Part shown: positions 9,834 to 21,469 of the stretch, one piece after another
Layout: each line of letters opens with the position of its first letter
How positions within the stretch are numbered: position 1 is the first letter of the stretch
Origin: Tetramitus jugosus
Taxonomy: Eukaryota > Heterolobosea > Eutetramitea > Acrasida > Vahlkampfiidae
Direction: 5' to 3'
Length of the DNA: 64,000 nucleotides
Assembly: GCA_937625935.1 (NCBI GenBank)
Contig: OW569395.1
Location: 62,001 to 126,000 of the forward strand
Program-made: the position numbers and the translations under genes
Notes under the pieces: generated by a model
Databases searched by the model: none
What the model was told of the DNA's origin: nothing
Seen by the model: only the letters and a program-made list of their open reading frames with translations

Positions 9834-12632
9834 TTAGAGGGCAAGCACATAGACGAGCAAAACCGCAAAGAGTGCGAACGCTGGCTTGAACCTTGATGCA
9901 TGAGACACCAGCAAGGATGAACATTGATCCTCAGACACCGCTTGAAGTCGACCAGTCACTGTCAAGGCAAACTTTTGACTCGAAGTTAAGATCCGAGATC
10001 CATGAACATCAATGGCAATCAAACTACCGGTAGACACATGTCGAACATCGACTCGTTCATTGTTGTTCAACTTATCCCCGGTTGAATGGTCATTTCCTCT
10101 GAAAACTCCATTGAGGGATGTTGACTGCACAACAAGGTTCAGATTATTGACCAAGACATTCTTGAGACCAACTGGACCAGGAGGATCGTACCATGAGAGT
10201 GTAGCTCTTACATCTGTCTGATCAGTTGCTTCAAAGCAATATCTCATTGTAGCTTTGTGGAGGACTGTTTGACGATCCAATGCGAACAGAGTAAAATCAG
10301 AGTCACTGAATTGCAATGCCGTAGTCAACGATACCAGTCCATATCCATTGTAAATGTTCAATTTTGTTGGTAAGTCCTTAATGATCAAATCTCCATCAAC
10401 TTGAACAATTCCGTTCATAAATTGAGATGAATGAATCAGAGTAGCTTTCAAAAGATAGCCAGAAGGGTTAGACATTGCCTTTTCTTCCCTATAGTACTGT
10501 CTCACGAGCGCTGCTGCTCCTGCGACCACTGGCGTTGCCATGGATGTACCAGCAAATGCAAGAAGAGCTGCAGTGTTGTTACCTTCAGGCCTAATGTTGC
10601 TACATTGATTGGTGTGGATATCTCCGTCCGAATGGGCAGATGTAATGTAAAAACCTGGAGCAACCAAATCAGGTTTGGTTCTTCCATCTAGAGTTGGACC
10701 TCTCGAACTCCAAGACACCACATTTGATTCACGATAGAGTCTTTCGTTTGAAAATCCTTCCTTGATGTTCGTGGGACAACAGCTATCCCTCACTGATTTA
10801 GTGTCCTCGTCCGTTTGTCCTACGAAGGCACAGCATGAATCGATATCAGTTACACCAGCAGCTTCTAAACCACTCATTCGTGTGCTGATATCAAAATAAT
10901 CAACAGATGAAGATAATGCCTTGTTCGTAGTGACGCTAGCACCGACAGATAAAGCATTCTTTGAGACTGCAGGACTACCAACGGTTGAGACTGCAGCAGA
11001 ATCACCTGAATTGCCATTTGCAACGATCACCAACAGATCATCGTGTTCAAATGTAAACTTATCCGCTTGTTGAGCTTGAGAGTCGTAGAATGAACATCCT
11101 TCGCAACAACGTGGGACACCGAACCACTGCTGACAGACCTCCTCTGGTACTAAATCACCCTCTTTTCCTAGTTCAGAAGAAACCGTCCAACGGCATTCAC
11201 ACGGATAAGTACATGTCATATCAGGCAGATCACATCCCCAAGAGTTACTATGAATTCGAGCTCCATGTTCATATGCAGGTCTGAATAAGTCCTCCAAATT
11301 ATCAGGAACGATCCAAGAAGATTCATCATAGGAAGTATCAGTAAAGAATAATTTTGCATCCTTGGCTACTCCAGAGAAGTTTCTTAAGATTGGATCAACA
11401 TTTAGGGTTGACTCAATACTGCCTGCCAGAGTAGCAGCCACGTGAGTACCATGACCTGATACTGAATCCTTGTCATCACTTATTTGACCACCTACATTCT
11501 GGGTTTGATAGTATACAATCTTTCGATGATTTGGCAAGTACTGATCCGCGACAACTGCTTGATTGCTGTCTTGGAACATACAATGATCATGATCAATTCC
11601 AGAATCAGCTACTCCGACAATCTCTCCCTTTCCAGTTAGACCTCTGTCCCAAATTGAGTGACCTAAGGCAGATGGATGGTTAAGGATATCAGATTGAACA
11701 ATTTGTCCTGCTTCATAATTGGCAGCCTTGTACGATAAAACTCGTTCAATCCATACAACATCTTCAATATTCTTCAGTATAGCCAGAGCAGAGTCTGCAT
11801 TGGTTAGAGTTACAGAAACTTTGACAGATTGCTTAGAAATAGAAGTAACAGAGCATTGAGAACAATCTCTTGCTTTGAATTCATTTTCTATATCTTGGAC
11901 AATAGCCTCTGTCTTTCGAGCTCCAGAAGTGAGCACCTTGAGAGAAACAGTCTTTCGGGATGTAGTGGAGGATCTAGGAGTGACAACGTTGTCCAATTTT
12001 GAAAAATTCAATGAAGATTTCAAATCAGACCCATAGTAACCAATCCAGGACACTTGTTGCTTCATCGACTCACTTAACAACCTAAACTTCTTGGCAAACG
12101 AGTCAAGGTTGGCTTAATAAATGAATACATGATTGTGAGTACACATCAAATTCCAAATGAGAAAAAATAAAAAGGTCTCACACATACTGTAAATGTGAAT
12201 TGCCATAGGGGGTAACACTTGAATGAGATTAGGCTCCATGATTGAACAAAAATCATGGACAGCATCAGAACTGGTGAAGCGAATCACCAATTGATACTCC
12301 TTTTTGTCAATATCTTGAGAAGCCTTGGTATCTTCAATCTTGCCATCTCTTTTATCATACAAGCCTATCAAGGCACGAATTCGAGGTTTGGACATCATCG
12401 ACATTTCACCACTGTCGTCCATCTTATTCAGGTGAGAAGAATCACTTCTAACGCCAGAAAATTCCTTCAACATGTTGTTCTCAGAGTTCATCTCAAGTGT
12501 CTTATGATAAAAACGAAGAGAGTGACCATAATCAGGCTCCGAAGCCAAAGAACCGTTCACCAAGCCTAGAAACAAGAATACCTGCAATAGCAGGCACAGT
12601 TGAGCAAACAAAAAGATATAAAAGTTCCTCAT
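9834..12632 (-). CDS. Secreted/membrane-anchored subtilisin-like serine protease (S8)
   Basis: Two exons: 12632-12188 and 12112-9834. The 75-nt phase-1 intron runs GTATGT (12187) to TTAAG (12113) and the join reads IHIYTNLDSFAKKF. The protein is 907 aa. The first ~30 residues are a signal peptide. A prodomain-like region follows. The triad motifs are Asp ~318 in GVADSGIDHDH, His ~369 in SGHGTHVAA and Ser ~672 in GTSMATPVVAG. The 300-residue His-Ser gap includes a Cys-rich insert (CTYPCECRW, then PRCCEGCSF). The last ~20 residues are hydrophobic, fitting a membrane anchor or GPI signal. Family knowledge: an endopeptidase of the secretory pathway, lysosome or surface. An in-frame ATG upstream at 12920 was passed over because the signal peptide starts at 12632. 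Confidence 0.85.
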
Positions 12633-13562
12633 GTGATATCTTTTCAGAAAATGTTTGGGGTGTTGTGGTGAAATGGACGAGAACTTCTGTCCTTTTTCAA
12701 TGCTGCGCCTAGGTCCCCTGTGCGTTGGAGTTCGTCTTACAACATTTCCATAGGATATCTCCGTCGAAGTGTTGCTGACTGCTGTAACAGTGGAACTTGA
12801 GGGTACCCAACATTCACAACTCCCAAAAACCGCCGTATCAACAACTACTTCCTCAAGAGGTAATCGTTTACCGGGTAGTGAGGAGACACCGAAAGCACAG
12901 TAAAAATAAGATGATCGCACCGCACTGACGAGTCAACCATCTTGTTGACAACGATTCTTCGTGTGGTCACACAAGCAAGGATCATTTTTATTTTAGTTTG
13001 ACATTGGTGAAATACCAAGAGTCTCAATTCGATACCAGAAGATGCGCATCTTCTGACCGACTTATTTTTGGTGAGAATCCAACTCTTCCATTGCAGACGA
13101 GGTCCCTCTACACACGAGCCGTTTCAAGAAGGCTTGCAGGAGGGACAACTCGCAAGCAAGAGAAAAAACAAACAACCAACAAACAAACAATCCACACAAC
13201 AAACCCCCTTTTTGTGCTTTGAGTTTTCCTCTGTGTGCGCTCAGGTTATTCATCACCAACACAACTAGCAGCAAACAACGGTATTTTTTTTGACGTTTTC
13301 GACTCGAAACCCACACATTATTGGCATCACACCACCAACAACAACACAACGAGCGTGAACCAATCTTCTCCCACCACCAGAATCAACAAACAAAAACTAC
13401 CTTGCAAACAAACACAACTTGGGACCGAAAAAAAAAACTTGAAAACCGACCGATTTCCCTCCTAAAAAAAAGCCAAAGTTTACAACGGAACATTTGCAAT
13501 ACACAGCAGCAGCAACAGCCTCCCTTCTTCACTACCCAACCTGCACACCCTCAAACAAAAAA
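12633..13562. other. Divergent promoter region
   Basis: About 930 bases separate the start codons of the leftward subtilase and the rightward PP2C gene. From about 13140 to 13560 the plus strand is A/C-rich with CAA- and AAC-type repeats, typical of an untranslated leader here. Short open frames on both strands lack ATG-initiated, domain-bearing content, so I do not call genes. Confidence 0.5.
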
Positions 13563-15623
13563 ATGATGAAAACAGCGAGTCCAATCGTAGCTACTTCTCC
13601 CGTAGCTGCCGCCAATTCTCTTCCATCTACAGTAGCTCCAAGCTCTGACCCTGTTCCCGTGTCAGTTGCTACAGGCTCCCCATCCAGTCCAACGAGTCCA
13701 GGCACAAGCTCTCAACCGCTTCTCAACAACAACAGCACGGAACCTCCTTCCAGTCCAACAACAAGCTTCCTCTACAGAGCTCAACAATTTGTTTTTGCTC
13801 CCTTCCAATTTTCCTCCTTCTCTTCCTCCCCTACTCCTAAGAATTCTATCACCACCACTACTAACACTACATCAACCATACAAAATGAAGAAGAAGCAGA
13901 AAATGATGCACAAGTTCCAGAGCTACAAGTCACAGATGATGAACAACAAGATGAAGCCATGACCAAACACACAAAAAAAACACTTGTCAATCATGATGAA
14001 CAACGAAAAGCTACGACAGCAACAGCAACAGTAGAAGATGAAGAAGACTCATCCATCACAAAAGTAGTGACTGATGAGACTTGTCTCATTTGTAGCTCTC
14101 AACAAAAATCATCAACAACACTTGTGACTCAATTGTGCACATGCTCCACCACTTCAACTTCCACTACCATAGCTTCCACAACTACACTAAAAAGCTTACA
14201 AAAAATGTCACTTGACAAGAGAGAGCTCACAGTGTATGCAAGTGCTGCTTATCGACCCAAAGTTGGCTACAACAAGGACAAGGCAGCTGCACAAGAATTG
14301 AAGGGAAGAAGAGACTGTGGTGAAGATGCCTATTTCATTCTCAGTTCCTTCCAAACACAACCTTCCCCTCTCAAGAAACCTCGTTCTGCTATTTCTCCGG
14401 TTACTCCGAATAATACTCCGATTGCAAGGCCTTCCAAAAAGACTGTCAATGGCAGTAACGGTAGCACAAAACAACAACAACAACAACATCAACGTGTTTT
14501 ATCAGAGGAAGAAGATGCTACCATGAATAGCACTGACAGTACGATGAGTTTCCACACGAGTGAAGAAATTGAAGAAGAAGAATTGCATGGCGAAGAAGAA
14601 GAAGAGGAATATGACATTGAAGATGACGAAGAAGAAGAAACCAATGATGATGACGAAGAAGAAGAAGAAGATGACGATGACGAGGAAGAAGAAGAGGATG
14701 ATGATGATGATGCAATGATGATGACCATGAGTTGTTCCACACATTCAATGATGGTGGATGAGGAATCGGGCATGTTGATGAGTCAACTGTTACAGGACGA
14801 AGAAGAGAATCAAGACGGAAATGATGATGATGGCGATGGCGATGAAAAATTGGGTGAAAGAATTTGTGCGATTGGTATTGCAGATGGTGTGGGAGGTTAT
14901 AGCAATATGGGTGTTGATCCGTCACTCATGGCATGGGCACTCATGGAACAATCAAGAAATGCACTTGATTCGAATGCTCATATTCTGCCGTATGATGCTC
15001 TGATTGAAGCCTATGAAAACATTAGGGGAAAAAATCTGGTGGAGTGCGGTGGATCAACAGCGTGTGTCCTGTTGATCTCTAGAGGCAAATCAGCAGTCAA
15101 TAAGCGTGAAAATGTGTTGCATTTGACGAGCACAAATCTCGGTGACAGTGCATTCATGATTATACGTGACTCCAAGGTTGTTTATCGTTCCGAAGAGCAA
15201 ACTCATTTTTGGAATTGTCCATTGCAAATGTGTGTGCCACCAAAGAATGTGGCCGACGTGTTCCAAGATCATCCAAAGGATGCTTCAGTGTTGCCAGAGC
15301 CATTTGAACTCAAAAAGGGTGATGTCATTGTGGCAGCCACAGACGGTCTAACGGACAATGTGTTTGATGAGAGGATTGCAGAGATTGTGACTAAGCATCA
15401 GACCACGTCACTCCATGTGGATCACAAGACGCGATCAGACATGATTGCCAATGAGATTTTGCAGTGCGCTGTACAGGCAGCCACGTCCAGAACGACTTAT
15501 ACTCCATTCCAAAAGTATGCCCAGGAAAATCGATACATGTTCAGAGGAGGAAAGAATGATGACATTTGCCTGGTAGTTGCTTGCGTGCAAGAAGATGATT
15601 CCACGACGAGCAGCAGCAGCTAA
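13563..15623 (+). CDS. PP2C-type protein phosphatase, PTC7-like, with large acidic insert
   Basis: 686 aa from ATG 13563 (MMKTASP); the frame is open further upstream but only from non-ATG codons. The N-terminal ~200 residues are Ser/Thr/Pro-rich and disordered. The catalytic parts are GEDAYF, AIGIADGVGGYSNMGVD, GGSTACVLL, TNLGDSAFMI, VIVAATDGLTDNVFD and NDDICLVVA, with the metal-binding aspartates of the PPM/PP2C fold present. The GVGGY and NLGDSAF forms point to the PTC7/PPTC7 branch, usually mitochondrial. The fold is interrupted between GEDAYFIL and the ADGVGG strand by ~180 residues of Ser/Gln then Glu/Asp runs, encoded by GAA/GAT repeats near 14565-14720. A phosphoserine/threonine phosphatase; substrates unknown. 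Confidence 0.85.
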   Translation: MMKTASPIVATSPVAAANSLPSTVAPSSDPVPVSVATGSPSSPTSPGTSSQPLLNNNSTEPPSSPTTSFLYRAQQFVFAPFQFSSFSSSPTPKNSITTTTNTTSTIQNEEEAENDAQVPELQVTDDEQQDEAMTKHTKKTLVNHDEQRKATTATATVEDEEDSSITKVVTDETCLICSSQQKSSTTLVTQLCTCSTTSTSTTIASTTTLKSLQKMSLDKRELTVYASAAYRPKVGYNKDKAAAQELKGRRDCGEDAYFILSSFQTQPSPLKKPRSAISPVTPNNTPIARPSKKTVNGSNGSTKQQQQQHQRVLSEEEDATMNSTDSTMSFHTSEEIEEEELHGEEEEEEYDIEDDEEEETNDDDEEEEEDDDDEEEEEDDDDDAMMMTMSCSTHSMMVDEESGMLMSQLLQDEEENQDGNDDDGDGDEKLGERICAIGIADGVGGYSNMGVDPSLMAWALMEQSRNALDSNAHILPYDALIEAYENIRGKNLVECGGSTACVLLISRGKSAVNKRENVLHLTSTNLGDSAFMIIRDSKVVYRSEEQTHFWNCPLQMCVPPKNVADVFQDHPKDASVLPEPFELKKGDVIVAATDGLTDNVFDERIAEIVTKHQTTSLHVDHKTRSDMIANEILQCAVQAATSRTTYTPFQKYAQENRYMFRGGKNDDICLVVACVQEDDSTTSSSS

Positions 15624-15953
15624 ATGCCACAAAACATTTCTGTTTGTTAGGGTTATGATTGAATATTCAAAGGTACAGTCACATGTGTTGACTGCGTGTG
15701 GTGTGTGTCACACGCACTCATTCCTCTCTGACTGAAGACTGAAAAACACAAAAAACAAAAGCCATAAACAATAATAATATTCTAGTTTGTTGAAACATGG
15801 TTGTTCCTCATTTTCTTATTGGACCTTCCTCACGACAGTTCACAACTATCCAACGATCGTCCCGTCATCCATGCTCAGAAGAACAACAAGAACTTTTCGT
15901 AAGTTCCCGGGTTAAAGAGTTCCAGAGAAGCAAAAAAACGAACAGAACAACAA
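15624..15953. other. Intergenic spacer with a 3' stem-loop
   Basis: Same-strand spacer. An eight-pair perfect hairpin, TGCGTGTG at 15693-15700 with CACACGCA at 15709-15716, lies about 70 bases after the PP2C stop and may be part of its 3' UTR. Nothing else supported. Confidence 0.45.
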
Positions 15954-17626
15954 ATGACCGAAGAGTCCAGTGAGAACAACAAGGATCGAATTTGCATTGA
16001 GCAGGTTCTTCTCGGTACAGGTCACATGTTTCTCAATCATGAACCGATTCATGCAATGTTCGTCGAAAGCTTGCGAAACGAGTCACAACAATTGCTCACG
16101 AGGAGTCAAACTGTGCAGGACTGTGTTGTTTTGACACAAGAAGAACTGTTGCATTTAGAAAAGAGTGAAATGGTGGACAGCAGCGATTCTGAAAAGAATA
16201 GCGGCCAAAAAAAGGAGGAATTCGTGCACATTGTAATGGTGTTGGATCCTGTGCGATTGCTACCTAAAGAATCGAACAATTTCTTTGGTTCGAGATTTAT
16301 CGACATGGACAGTCAAATTGTCGTGTATGTCAAAGTAGATCTAGGTGTGTCCTATTTCCAGACAATAGACGATAGCTCTGTGCATGTTCAAGTGTTTCAA
16401 CCATCAAGGCTAAACGATGAATCCTCCAATGATTCTGTGCCATTATTCAAGTTGGCAACACAAATGAACCAGGACAGAAATGATTTTGGCTTGTCCTTGA
16501 TGCTCCAGACTGCAATCATTCGATTCTTAAAGAGTTACTCTCGCTTCAGTGCCCTATTCGATGACATTGCGAGAAGCAACGTATTGTCTCGAATTGTTCA
16601 GTTGGTACGATCAGAGATACAGAAAAGCAATTCCAAGTGTTTGGTTTCAGGAAGAAGGATTAAGTTGGGATATAGACCTGGATTCGTGAATGCAATGCAG
16701 TATCTAGATCTTGCAAGAACATCTGGATTTGGACTCTCACTGCTGAGACATTATCTCAAATACGAGGAACCTCTCCTGCGATACATTTTGTCCAATATGA
16801 GTACGGAACAAGGGTTCTATCTTGCACCATTCCCCTGTATCTATCATGAGAAGCAGCGAGAATGGGGACGATTCGATGGTACGAGACATTCCAATAACAT
16901 GTTAAATAACATTCCGACCCTCAATCGTCTGAAGAAGCTGTTAGATGATGGTTTTCTTCAGACAGGCAATGTCAATGTACTGTCAGATGACATCGTATGT
17001 AGTCACCCTTTCTTATGTCTCCTCTTCACCCGGTTGGCTAACTTTCTTGTTCTCAGTGGTTAGTGTTGTCGAACAGGGTTTACCTGAGTCCAACAACTGT
17101 ACCCAACAGCGATGAGATCTTTGGAAACAAAGCAAAGTTGTATGCATTCCTCTCGGTGGATAAAAGTTTTGAGGAGCAATACGAAAGTTTGTATCATTCA
17201 TTTTGTTTTGTTCACTCTGAGTTTCGTTAATTACACTCACTTTTATCAAAATCAGAGAAGAAGATCGAACGTCAGAGCCAAGACAAAGATGTCAGAGAAA
17301 AGATGTCACTACTCTATCCACAAACTCATGAAAATCTCTGTCCTTCACTCACATCACCCAGAACCAATCTCCAACATTACTTTAGGTTCGTAGACACAAA
17401 GACACCAGTTACCCCAGACGTTCTCGAGTATGGTCTTATTATCAAATATTTGGGAAAAGAGAAGACGTCATCGTGGGAACAGAAATACGGAGAGACTGTG
17501 AATCCAGAACTGGTGGTTCCTCGATTATTGATCTGGTACGACAAGAAAGCGAAAGAACCAGAGTTGGCCATCACTTCGCCGGACGTCATTTCCTGGTGTG
17601 ATCAATACAGAGACACGCAATACTAG
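15954..17626 (+). CDS. Hypothetical protein, three exons
   Basis: Exons 15954-16994, 17057-17186 and 17256-17626 give 513 aa. Intron 1 (62 nt, GTATGT...TCTCAG) is phase 0. Intron 2 (69 nt, GTTTGT...ATCAG) is phase 1 and joins ...EEQYE to KKKIERQSQDKDVREK. It is proposed because the downstream frame is open, protein-like and reaches back to the acceptor without a stop. If intron 2 is not spliced, the protein ends at a TAA at 17228-17230 and is 404 aa. I recognise no domain. There is a conserved-looking hydrophobic strand region (IVMVLDPVRLLP, IVVYVKVDLGVSYF), a helical central part, and a C-terminal segment with VVPRLLIWYDKKAKEPEL. No signal peptide or membrane segment is seen. Confidence 0.6.
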
Positions 17627-17730
17627 AATCGTTACTGCACCAGAATAACAGAGAATTGTTAATTATTCAATGAATGATCCATTAAATACAAATCAACAGT
17701 GTATTAGAAGCGAGAACTTGAAGGGTTTTT

Positions 17731-20700
17731 TTATGAACGGACCTGTTGGTTGGCTAGTTGTTGCTGTCTAGTTTGTTGGATTTTGGACAACTGGGTCAGT
17801 ACAGTTGAGTCAACCTTACTAGTTAAGAATTGCTCAAATGCTTGTTGACTGCCCATCATTGCAGCAATCTGTTCAAACTTTGTCATCAGGATCTGATAAA
17901 CATCAGCATGCATAATGGGATCATTCTTCATTTGTAACCGTTTTCTGTCGTATTCGTTTCGCACAGCATCATCGCCAGTTCCCAATTGATCCAAGCCACA
18001 TTCTTCAATGACAGCATCTTCAAACAGCACTTGAACACACAAATTGACCAATATTCCAAATATGTCATTCATCAGTTCATTGTTCTGTGAAGGGAACAGA
18101 GTAAGCAATCCTACTACACTCACTTTGCGCTTATAGGTGGCAATCATGTCCTCTGTGCCATCGACCCATATCTTCACCATTTGCATAAACAATGCGTCAG
18201 GTGTGGCACCTCCAGGTAACTGCTTGGCTACTTCGTTCAACAAGTGTTGCATGATTCCTTGTCTGTTTGTTGCCACAATTCTTGCAAACAGCGAAACAAT
18301 GTGAGATCGTGCCATCACGGACTCTGTGCCCTTGAATAGAGCAATCAACAATTTTTGCAACACGGCTTGCAATACTTGTGGTCCTTGATCAGGGAACAAT
18401 GTCAAAACAGTTTCCATCATGGACAAACAGATAATCATTGGCTTGTCTTTGACTTCACCCGCAATACTGAAGCAGAATTCATTGAGTAGAGAGCCGAACC
18501 TGTTCAGGAATTGGTCTCTACCGAGTAGCACATAACTTTCGGTGATTTTCAGCGAGATGATAATGTTCTCGAATCCTTCGTTCAATGATTTTGGAATGTT
18601 TGGGAATAAATCCAAGAGCGCGTCAGAGCACTGTGGTGCCTGATGCATGGTCGATTGCCATAATTGAAGTCCATCCTCAATGTAGTACAAATGATCGGCA
18701 CCGTCTATATCGGTTGCGTACTTGATCAATGGCAGCACAAAGTTATGAATGGAGACAGAGTCCTCTCCCATGGTATCAACCAACTTGGTTAATGCAACAA
18801 TGATCGAGTTACGGATCATGTGTTCATCGTTGCTCTGATTCCACAGGGCAGGAACATATTGCATCAATGTAGGAACATATGGCAGAATAACTCTGTGCAT
18901 TCTTTCAATAAATATGGACAATAGGTGCAAAAGAGCCACCTTTGTTTCTTCTTCTTCGACTTGTGACAAGAGTTGGAAAACACTCTTGACAAATGGATCT
19001 AAAAACTCTTGCAAAACCTTGTTGGATACATCTCTATCTTCATCTAATAGCTCTTTCAATGACATGAGACTGGACAGCTTGAGCACTGTATCTTCTTCAC
19101 TCAACACGTACAACAAGCACCGGAACACATCAGAAATGATATCATTCTTGATGGCGTCTGCCCATCTTCCTATCAACCACACTGCTCGACGTCTAATAAT
19201 CTTATACCTTGGATCTCTCATTTGAATCTCTTGGGATAACATTTGTTTGAAAAATGTGCTAAAATCAATGTTTTGACACAGATAATGCGAGACCCAACCC
19301 ATGGCATTGTACACTGCATCCCTGAGTAATAGTTTGTCCTGATCCAATGATCCATATGTCTCCTTCAACAAATTTGATGAATAATTGGCCATGTAAGTTG
19401 GCAGTGTCTCATCATAGGTCTCCACCAGTGAAATGAATAACAATTCGGAAGCATTCTTGATTGATCCAGAAAAGTCCATTTCTTGATCTCTGACAAACAA
19501 CTCGGGATCATCTTCCCACTGATCCAGCTCTTCCTTTGTCAACAGCATATACTTTGATATCAATTGTGTAACCAGTGAAGATAGCACTTGTTCGGTAAAG
19601 AATTGTACCTTGATCAATTCCTTGGCATGTCTCGCTGCATCCGAATCACCATTGTACTTTGTCGTTTCGGCCACATTCTTCACAAACATCAAGCATCGAA
19701 ACATAAACATATCCATGGCATCAGTCTTTGACAAATCGCACTCAAATATGACCTTTAAACAAAATTGAAGATAGGGAGTCAACACGGTTCTCATTTGCAA
19801 CAAGTGCTTGTTTTGTGCACGCAGTGGAATCTTCATGAACGATCCTAGGCACTTGTGTACAAGAGTGGCCATTTCTGATTCGTTTTGATTGCTCATCTTG
19901 TTACAAATCTCTTGTCGAATCGCATAAAACTTGACCACATACTGCCACACATGCTCCAAGAATTGAAGGGCAATCGGTTGATCATCCAAATTCGTAATTC
20001 CACCCACAATCATCCTCCGAATAATCTTTGTCGTATTGAGACAATTCTTAAATAATTGACGAGTCGCCGCACTCACTTGTATCGATGTCGTTGCTGTCGT
20101 CGTGTTTGTCGCTATTGTCGTATTATTCGTTTGGTTCATGGTCATGACAAACGCATTCAACTCTTGTTCCATTTTCGATGCATAAAACGTCCATAATTGA
20201 CACATCATGTTCAATGATTCTTTTGTGACTCTCTTGAATGACTCGACAGAGTGACCCACTCGTTTTGTTGTCTGTTCCTTGGCAAATTGACCAATAATGA
20301 ACAGAGCTCTCTCACGAGTAAACTCATCACCTTGCAACAGTGTCTGTAGCATGAATGGATAAAATTCAGTCCATGGTTCGGGGAAATCAAACCTTGTAAT
20401 CTTTGCAATGGCCAGTGCCAATTGAACCACAATTCGCCATTCCTTGACACGAATAGTTTGAAGGAGTTGATTTCGGAGATGAACTTTTTCTTCCTCTAAA
20501 ATGTGACTATATCAAGGACAAAAACATTACAAAAAAAGAAAATACAAAAGTTTACAAAAAATGTTACAAAAACAATTCATGAAACTTCAATCCAAAAAAA
20601 ATACAAAAAATAAGAGAATTGACATACAATGAATGACTATTCCTCCAATAAACAGAAGCAGTATTCTTCATTAAAATACTTGCCAAGTACTTGATCTCTG

Positions 20701-21060
20701 GGGCATAATCTTCACTATGAATCAATTGCTATTGTCACGCACGAATATCATCAAAAAAAAATTTGTAAATTCTTCATCAAATTTTTGGCGCCAAAAAAAG
20801 CTTTCACAGAAACAACATACCATCAACAATGAAAAAAATCCACTTCTCTTTTCAATCTCGTGAACTGTTTTTTCTGCTTGTTTTTGTGTGGCAAAGTCAT
20901 TGGAGAGACAACTTTGCAATAATTGAACGAGATGTGGCAAATCTGATGGTTGCAACGAAGGTAATGTGCTTCTCTGAGAGGTATGCTTGTTGGTAGTGTT
21001 GTCCATTTCTTGTGTTTGTTGTTGATGGAAGAAATGCGAAAAAAGCTTGGTGTGCAACAT
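17731..21060 (-). CDS. Importin-11-like karyopherin beta
   Basis: Exons 21060-20821, 20728-20628 and 20506-17731. Introns are 20820-20729 (92 nt, phase 0) and 20627-20507 (121 nt, phase 2), both starting GTATGT. The joins read SGFFSLLM|QLIHSEDY and YWRNSHS|F|HILEEEK. Up to 1038 aa, or 1020 aa if the second ATG at 21006 is used. The N-terminus follows the importin-beta pattern: a Q-K-Q-A-E-K-T-V helix, PGFYSVLL-like segment, then a YW-R and E-E-E-K segment as in importin-11, then IAKITRFDFPEPW. The rest is helical HEAT-type repeats throughout. Importin-11 (yeast Kap120) carries cargo into the nucleus with Ran-GTP binding at the N-terminal repeats. The karyopherin-beta call is firm; the importin-11 subtype is probable. 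A short acidic/polar insertion of Thr/Asn runs occurs near 20060-20150. Confidence 0.8.
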
Positions 21061-21469
21061 TCAAGAAGCTGTGTGAACAGTGCGGAGAAAATAAAATCAC
21101 AAATTTCCGTCTTGCGGGCAGAAAAAAAAGGTGGTGTTTTCATAACCCACAAGGAATCTGGAAGGGGAGGTTGAGATAAATTGAAGAATGGAACATGGGC
21201 TGTTACTTTGATTCCTTGTGAAATGATTACATTGTATTAGATTCCCTTGGCTGTCATACCATCGATGAAGGCTTCAAACACCTCTCGATCTGATGAGCTC
21301 TTAATACCGAAATGATCCCTCTGTGAACACTTTTGTTAAGACTTTGCAATGGTTTGGTTTTATTTACTTAGTTGAAAATGGCGTTTCGTTAAGGGAGGCT
21401 GTCGGCTATCACATGATCTGATGCACAGTCCCACACAGGCCTGGTACATACTTGTTAGATATGTCATAT
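21061..21469. other. Intergenic spacer
   Basis: Upstream of the importin start and downstream of nothing on this strand; it also holds the 3' flank of the next leftward gene. I see no RNA gene or repeat. Confidence 0.45.

Noticed and set aside
12633-12920. N-terminal extension of the subtilase to an upstream ATG
   Set aside because: The signal peptide begins at the ATG at 12632, so a 96-residue cytosolic-looking lead before it is implausible.
14489-14925. Minus-strand poly-Ser and poly-His/Leu frames
   Set aside because: Shadows of the GAA/GAT repeat that encodes the acidic insert of the PP2C gene.
17057-17230. Ending the 15954 gene at the TAA at 17228
   Set aside because: Kept only as an alternative; a GT-AG intron at 17187-17255 joins in frame to a clean downstream coding stretch that otherwise has a start but no clear gene context.
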